Origin: Symsagittifera roscoffensis
Taxonomy: Eukaryota > Xenacoelomorpha > Acoela > Convolutidae
Direction of reading: 5' to 3'
Assembly: GCF_963678635.1 (NCBI RefSeq)
Contig: NC_087062.1
Span: forward strand, 33,331,651-33,395,650
DNA: 64,000 nucleotides
The translations under genes were made by a program, and so were the position numbers. Position 1 is the stretch's first letter. Each line of letters starts with the position of its first letter. Under the pieces are notes generated by a model. The model saw nothing but the letters and a program-made list of their open reading frames with translations, did not search any database and was not told the DNA's origin. This document shows positions 57,480 through 64,000 of this stretch, in pieces.

Positions 57480-58860
57480 TCTGACAGCACCCAATTACAG
57501 GGTTCGTAATTAAAATTTTGCAAAGTTTAAAATGAACCAAGATGAAATGTGATCAAGATCAAAATGAACCAGAAACGTCAGATCTGGGAAACTGAAAGCA
57601 ATTGAGCAGTCGCATTTGGACGCAAGATTTGCAACTCCTGAGAGTAACTTCAATTTTTCTAAAATTTTTCATTCGATTTTTTAATTCAAATTTTGAAAAA
57701 CCATAAAAATTTGTGACATTTTTTATATCTAAGTTTATAACGAATTGAGAAACTCACATCTGGGAAACTGAAAGCAATTGAGCAGACGCATTTGGATGCA
57801 AGATTTGCAACTCCTGAGAGTACCCTTACAGTACCCAACTATAACGTTGGGAAATTCAGATTTTCAGAAACTTCACCTGAAGTTATCTAAATGAGGTATT
57901 TTTTTTGAAAACCAGAAAAAAATTACATTTCGAAAATTAACGAAATTTGAGCAGTATTTTTGATGGCAATATTCGCAATCTCTGAAAGTACACAACTACA
58001 GGGTTGGAAATTTCACTTGACCGAATTATTTTGTAATTTGAGTTTTCTGAAAATTTCCAAAAAAAATCACAAAAATTGTCTTCTCTTGAACAAAAATGAT
58101 TTGGGCATTCTTAATTGGAGGCCGAATTTGCAATCCCTGAGATTACTCTGACAAGCCCCCAACTAAAGGTTAGGAATTCCAAACTTTCAAAAATAATAAT
58201 AATTTTCATGAAAAATTTTTGAAAAAATCATAAAAACGTCATATCTGGAAAACTGCGAGATTTTGAGCAGTCCTATTGAGAGGCAAGATTAGCAAACCCT
58301 GAGATTACCCTCAAAGATTCCAATAACAGGATTGATACCTTCAAAGTTTTGGAATTTTTTAACATTTAAGTTAACAATTTCGGAGAAAATCATAAAAAAC
58401 GTCATATCTCGAAAACTACAAGGATTTGAGCAGTCATATTTGGCGGGGAAATTCGCAACTCCCGAGAGTTCCCTGACAGAGCCTAACTACAGAGATAGTA
58501 ATTTCAAGTTTAGTTAATTTTTTTATATATACGTTTTCTGAAAAATTCTGAGAAAAATCCAAAAAAAATGTCATCTCGAAAACTACACGGATTTGAGAAG
58601 TGAGAAATAGATGCAAGATTCCCAACCCCTGAGAGTACCCAGACAGCAACCACCTACAGGGCGAGAATTTCAAAAATTGAGAAATTCTTTAAACTTAAAT
58701 TTTCTTGAAAAACCTCGAAAATTGCCTATTCGAAAAAACCTCGAAAATTGCGTAAACTAGAAGGATTTGGTTATTCATATATGGAGGCCAGAATCGCAAA
58801 ACCTGGGAAAACTCTGACAATATCCTACTATTGAGTTGCTAATTTCAAACTTGATGGAAT
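57480..58860. repeat. Degenerate tandem repeat, unit about 165 bp, about 8 units
   Basis: Units share the order: CATATCTCGAAAACTACA-like segment, GGATTTGAGCAGTC, a 15-base variable part with GGCAAGATTNGCAACTCCTG, AGAGTACCCTGACAG, then an AACTACAGGG-like end. Starts are near 57585, 57752, 57930, 58090, 58243, 58402, 58570 and 58740. Divergence between units is high, so the array is old. Confidence 0.75.
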
Positions 58861-58896
58861 AAACACTGAACTAAAACTGAAAAATCCAAAACAAAC

Positions 58897-59600
58897 CTTA
58901 ACCATTGCAATATACGATATAGCCGAAACGTGAAAAAATTCATTTGTTAAACATGCAAAATATTACGTTGAAAAAGCTTTAACATGGCGAGACAGTGAAG
59001 CCCGCATTTAAATATATAATATAAGATAGATTATAGTTTAAAAAATTAGGCGACGGGTAGACAGACAATCAAATTAATTTAAAAAGCAGGTGTACAAACA
59101 GAGAGACTTAATTTGGCCTCGAAAAAAAAACTGAAAAAATAACGATTTTGCGAAAAACTAATTAAAAAACTTTCTTAAGCATGGCAATATATGATATAGC
59201 TTAAACATGAAAAAAAAATTTCGTTAAACATGCAAAACTATTATGCTTAAACATGGGAGATAACTGTCACTCGCATTTAAATAGAGTGTAGATAGATAGA
59301 TAGATATAGATAGATAGATGAAAGTTAAAAAATTAGGCGACGGGTAGACACATAATCAAATTAATTTAAAAAGCAGGCATACAGACAAATAGACTTAATT
59401 TGGCCTCGAAAAAAAATACTGAAAAATTAATGACCTTGCGAAAAATTAATTGAAAAATTATCTTAAGCATTGCAATATATGATATAGCTTAAACATGAAA
59501 AAATTCTTTCGTTAAACATGCAAAAACAATATGCTTAAACATGGGAGATAGCTGTCACTAGCATTTAAATATAGTATAGATAGATAGATATAGATTGAAC
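58897..59600. repeat. Tandem repeat, unit about 285 bp, 2.5 units
   Basis: GCAATATACGATATAGC at about 58905 recurs at about 59180 and 59468, each followed by TTAAACATGCAAAA and CATGGGAGATA-type sequence. The segment AAAAAATTAGGCGACGGGTAGACA is at 59038 and 59327, and the AATTTGGCCTCGAAAAAAAA segment follows both. A GATA-rich microsatellite (TAGATAGATA) lies in units 2 and 3. Confidence 0.8.
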
Positions 59601-61121
59601 TCAAAAAGTGCATATATACATAAGTGCATCAACATTTTAAGACTTTTTCCTGAAAAAAAAATCAGCAAGACATATATAAGAGTCTTCACTACGTTCATTA
59701 CTCTTAAAAAGATCTAACTTTCGAGATTTTTTTGAATCCGCCAGTCGCCATAGAAGTACAGCGTGATATAATTCGCTTCTAGTAACGTTGCAAATGACAA
59801 GCTAGCTTCAACCAATTTAGAACGACTTCTAAGACGTTTAAATCTCCGCCTACGCGTTTATATCGCACATTAATTGTCTCAAAGTGGCAATCTTTTAACT
59901 CCCATAACTTCACAGAAACTGATCACAGATGAAACAAAAGATTTCAGATTGGATAGTTAAATGGCTAGTTAAAAAGTCGAAACTTGTCCGGAAAAAATAT
60001 ACCACCCGAGTACCAATATTACCTTACTTTCTACGAAAGACGGAAAAAAATTCATGAAGAAAATTATTGTTTTGAAGAAAATTATTTTGTTAATTAATAA
60101 TAAACCAACCCTTATCAACACTAAAATTAAAGGGAATGACAATTAAACAGGGATTCATAAATAATCGTTAGTGATCTTTGGTTTTTCTGGTTTTCTGAAT
60201 TTCAGCTTCGACGTAATTCCGAATCATCGAGCAAACCAAGCTGATTTGATCCAAAAATCGTTTTTCAGTTTCATAAACATAGGTGAAGCCCAGATAGATA
60301 TTTTCTGCGACAGAAAGAAGGTGCGATTGACACAAAAACAAAAAAAAATCCAGTAAAAAATCAAATTTCCTGAGAGAGAGCTTAAAAATATGCAAAAAAG
60401 AATTACTTTCAACAACACCCCTCAACCCCTTAACAACACTTGACTAAATCCAACCCACTTGTCAAAAAACCAATAAATAATCCGACCGCACTCGAATTTA
60501 GCCCCAAAAAAATGAAAAAGATTCGACAAACCAAATCATTTCTTAAATGCTTCTTTCAACAACAGTCACTAAATTTAAACAAATATTTTCAAACTTTTTC
60601 GCAAAACTTTCTAACCATCTTAATTTTTTTATAATAATTTTAACTGATATCATAGAAACTCTATTCATCCTTTTCATAATCTTTTGCAATCTTTTTAAAA
60701 TTTTTTATTCACTCTTTGAAGTACATATATCCCTTTCCACAATCCTTGATAACCTCCTCAGGTACTATAATTTAATAACTATTTAAATGTATCGCAATCT
60801 ATTTAGTAGAACAGATATTTATCTATTATTTGTAATTTATCTCACATTTTTAACATCACTCATTCTGACAATATGTAAATGTATAAGAAAAGGCAATCAT
60901 CGCATTCGCATCAGCTATCATTATCTTGTTTCTTTTCATTGAAGAATATTGGAATAAACATAAATTTTTATCATAAAAAACTCCACTGTTAGAAATTTTT
61001 CAAAACTGCTAATCAACAACCCCCACACCAGTCCCCACCAACAACATCCCAAGAAAAATCAACAACACTCACAAGTACCCAAAATCCCCAATCATCTACA
61101 CGCAATTCTCTTCAAGAAAAT
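59601..61121. other. AT-rich intergenic region before the large unknown frame
   Basis: No supported gene. Overlapping short frames at 60168-60425 have Phe/Leu-rich low-complexity content only. Composition changes sharply from AT-rich to GC-rich at about 61120. Confidence 0.45.
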
Positions 61122-64000
61122 TCATATCAATACTCTCCTTTCATTGGTCTCGAATGCTCTCAACCTAGGATTTTGTACCACGGAGACTGCTCCGAGCAAC
61201 ACCCTTCTTATTAGAGGGAATTCAGGGATTGCCTCCGGTAGCTTGTTGTAATCGCCCCAGTCCTTCGTCTCTTCTCTCACCTTGTGATATGCTGCAGTGA
61301 GACGAGGCACTCTGGTTATTTCACCATTCGTTTTGTCATAGGGTCTCAGATTCCAAAGCTTTGGAAACACCTCGATGTGTCCCCTTTCTACTTCTCCCAT
61401 GCGGTCACGGAAGTGATCGTCAAAATTGATGACTGTCATCTCTGGCTCCGATATTTTCGCAAATAACAGATCTTCACTCATGAGCTCCCGCAATGTGTTC
61501 TGCTCACACCAGTTCAGTGTACTACCGTCCACTGCCGATATGAGGTTCAGGTGCAGCACCGACCTCCTATATGCTTCCACTTTAACGTCAGGGAACGCAA
61601 ACGTGACTGCTGGTCCATAGATCACTGTCACGAACTCCGTGACTCCTCTGATCAGCGCCAAGGGATCGGTCCTCATAGCCAAGCTCAGATCCGTTAATAG
61701 CGGCATGCCTCCAACATGTCGTCTAACATCTTCCTCTCTTTCAATTGTCTCGTTTTCTCCGGTTCCAAAGCGATTTTGCTGCAAGAGATATTGGATAAGA
61801 GTGTGTCTCAGATCTCTTATTTTGTTCCACGAGTCCGTGGATTTCTTCATATCCAGGTTCCTCACTCTCTCTTTCATCTGCTCTGGACAACGTGCCAGTT
61901 TCATTAGTCCTCCCAAGTTTCCGTGGGTTATTGCTATCAATGTCAGAAGTCCATCTAGTCGCAGGTTCTGTATTCCATCCGTGAGCAGTATCGCCGGTCC
62001 TTTCACGAAACTCTCCGCTCCGAATGTCACGAACAAGGCTATCAATTCCACTATCGATACTCTCACTACTGCTTGGAGGAATTCCTTTATCAAATAGTGC
62101 GAGACTTTCGGGTAAACTTTTGCCAAGAAGGACGCGGTCCATCCGGCTCCCAACCCTTCTAGCATGCTGTCTGTCCTTTCAAAGCCCTCCTGTCCTTTCA
62201 TTTCCTGGGTCCAGAAGGTTTCCAGAGTAATCTGACACATTCTGTTCACAAACTCAGCGGTCTTTTCTCCGGCATTTTCCGCCAGGTTCACCTCCTTCAA
62301 CAAGTAGGCATGTATCTTCGTGATCATTACGGGGCCTTGCTGAAAAGCATCTGCACCCAATGCCGATACTCTAGGATTCAGGTGTAGCCACTGGTTGGCT
62401 TCCGGCTTGGTTCTCAGAACCATCGCCTCCAGATGAGCTCTCGTCTCTATTGAGTTTTTTCTTCTTGTGTCTTCACTTGCCACCTCCATTGCTCGGAACT
62501 ATAAGTCGTTGGACATTGCCGTGATCACTCGATGGTCGTCGTCTATTCCCGGTTTCAGTTTGAGTTGCCGACTGAAGTTGGACAGTTCCAACCCCAGCAC
62601 TTCGTCCAACACTAACATGTGTAGCGCGTGGTCCTTGAATCCTCTCATCGCGTTTGAGATATCTGACCATACTGCAGGCAGTTCAGCCTTAAGTGGCCTC
62701 AGGTTCTCCATTTTTATCATGCGATTCGGGGCCGATATGATCACATCATATTTTCCTTCCGAAAGTAAGGCTACCATTGCATACACAAATTTCAGTCCAT
62801 CCGGGAGATGTGCATATCCCGGAGACAACGCGAATACTACTCTCAAGGCCACTTTATTGAATGACCCCTCCTTCGTCGCATCCACCACTTCACCCATCGA
62901 CTCCAGGATGTCTTTAATTGCTGGCCATACTGCGTTTTCTGCTGTTGCAGGATCTCTGAGCCTGCTCAGAAAACCTCTACTGTGTAGATGGTCATTGATG
63001 CCAGCAAACACAATCGTTATTGGGTTCATGTCTGTCTGCCTTTGTACCCCTATAGCCAAAGACACTGATTGCAATAGGTCTAGGTCAACCGCGGCCAACA
63101 TTATGACGTCCGGCCAAAACAAAGACTTGGAGGTGTACACGAACTCTGAATTCGCTACTACCATGATTTTGGCCTTCCTCATCTCTGCTTTGTCATAGGC
63201 GGCGAAGATGGTCTCATCTTTCTTTATCGCTGTCAATCCGCCATATCTCTGGGCATCACCATCTTGGTTCACTAGTTTTGGGTACACTCTCTCCTTCACA
63301 TGACCAGGTGGTGTCGTCAGCTGCCTGAATATCTTCACGTGTTTTCCAATCGGCGCTCTCGCCGTCAGGAATCTTCCTGGTCTTTCTTCACGATTCCCCT
63401 CATCATGGTTCAATCTCACATCTTGCAACGGTCTCGCATTCACTGGTCCCATCGTGTTGTTAGAGGGCAGTCCCTCCAAATCAGCAAATCTCAAGGCCGT
63501 CGTGGAGCTGAAATTTATGCTAGCGGCTATCAACCAGTCTACGCCGGTTATTGAGTATTATCTGCTGACGGATAGCGTCGCTCCATTCAGCATCCTCCTT
63601 GCATCTTCGATGAAGCTTACTCTCTGCAGGTCCAGCTTCATTAGTTCGTCTTTGTATATATGCCAAGGAGACGGTATGGATCTCGACCACAACAATGAGC
63701 CTCTGCTCGGTCTTTCCTCTCGACTGGTACTCGTCGTCTCCGATCTAGTGTCCGATCTAGATATACCTGCTACTTCTACGATTGGTTGGTTGACAGGTCC
63801 TATCCTTCTCCTAGGATGAATTGTTCTCCTCATCGGTGCTTCTCCCAACCGATCCTGCACGTCTGTTCTTCGACCTGGTTCGCTGGAGCTTTGTTGCCGG
63901 TAATTCGTGACGGCTGGGACCGTACCCAGGCGTGTTTCCAGGCTAGGAGGCACAAAGGTGGTAATCACCGCATCACTCACCGTTCCCTCTTCCTTCAGCA
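61122..64000 (-). pseudogene. Large unknown protein (about 959 codons in window), two in-frame stops, partial
   Basis: On the minus strand one reading frame stays in phase from the window edge to the TAA-type end at 61122. It is interrupted only by TAA at 63560-63558 and TAG at 62501-62499. The parts are a basic, Arg/Ser-rich N-terminal region (RRTIHPRRRIGPVNQPIVEV), a middle 344-residue part (VIMLAAVDLDLLQSVSLAIG, LRVVFALSPGYAHLPDGLKF, KYDVIISAPNRMIKMENLRP) and a 455-residue C-terminal part (VEIRMCQ-like VNRMCQITLETFWTQEMKGQ, YLIKEFLQAVVRVSIVELIA, GLLTLIAITHGNLGGLMKLA, TEFVTVIYGPAVTFAFPDVK). The frame is open at 64000, so the true start is outside. I recognise no family, catalytic motif or zinc finger. 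It is GC-richer than its AT-rich flank. A mostly helical structural protein is my guess: a retroelement Gag or an endogenous-virus nucleocapsid or coat are candidates, unproven. Confidence 0.6.

Noticed and set aside
60168-60425. 85-residue minus-strand frame overlapping two others
   Set aside because: Phe/Leu/Ser-rich translation of AT-rich DNA with frames open on both strands; nothing protein-like.
61122-64000. Alternative genetic code reading TAA and TAG as amino acids
   Set aside because: The TCTP gene ends with TAA at the expected place, and other stops in the window behave as random decay. Two stops in one frame are better explained by mutation.

Overview
The window looks like repeat-rich DNA from an invertebrate animal. 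I cannot name the species. The signs are one spliced housekeeping gene (TCTP, three exons with GT-AG introns and a TAA stop), Ty3/gypsy-type LTR retrotransposon remains, a roughly 20.7 kb Polinton/Maverick element, MITE-like repeats and long minisatellite arrays. There are no operons, ribosome binding sites or other bacterial features. Nearly all coding-like sequence is decayed mobile DNA. TCTP is the only gene I would call intact.

Layout. (1) 1-7.6 kb holds a Ty3/gypsy element on the minus strand, with gag, aspartic protease, reverse transcriptase, integrase and a long pol tail, all broken by frameshifts and stops and apparently lacking RNase H. (2) 8.4-9.0 kb is a 25-bp tandem repeat. (3) 9.8-25.2 kb is a satellite block. 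A unique segment of about 3.3 kb is followed by a 43-bp minisatellite array, and the pair occurs twice in tandem (period about 6.93 kb). The second array is longer and both show a 458-bp higher-order period. (4) 26.3-30.1 kb and 50.8-51.5 kb are the two halves of a second, plus-strand gypsy element. (5) 30.1-50.76 kb is a Polinton/Maverick inserted within that second gypsy, with inverted repeats of roughly 450 bp at its ends. It carries decayed genes for an adenain-like cysteine protease, capsid proteins, a packaging ATPase, a retroviral-type integrase and a protein-primed family B DNA polymerase. A 2.94-kb internal block holding ATPase and integrase is present three times in tandem. (6) 51.5-54.2 kb has no gene I can see. 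(7) 54.2-55.3 kb is TCTP on the minus strand. (8) 55.4-61.1 kb is AT-rich DNA with MITE-like inverted repeats and two tandem arrays. (9) 61.1 kb to the window edge is a GC-richer, minus-strand reading frame of about 959 codons, open at the edge and interrupted by only two in-frame stops, which I do not recognise.

The history I infer is this. A gypsy family inserted at least twice, in opposite orientation. A Polinton then landed in the RT gene of one copy, lost function, and had its ATPase-integrase block triplicated. The satellite block between the two gypsy copies grew separately by tandem duplication. Nothing suggests that either element type is still active here.
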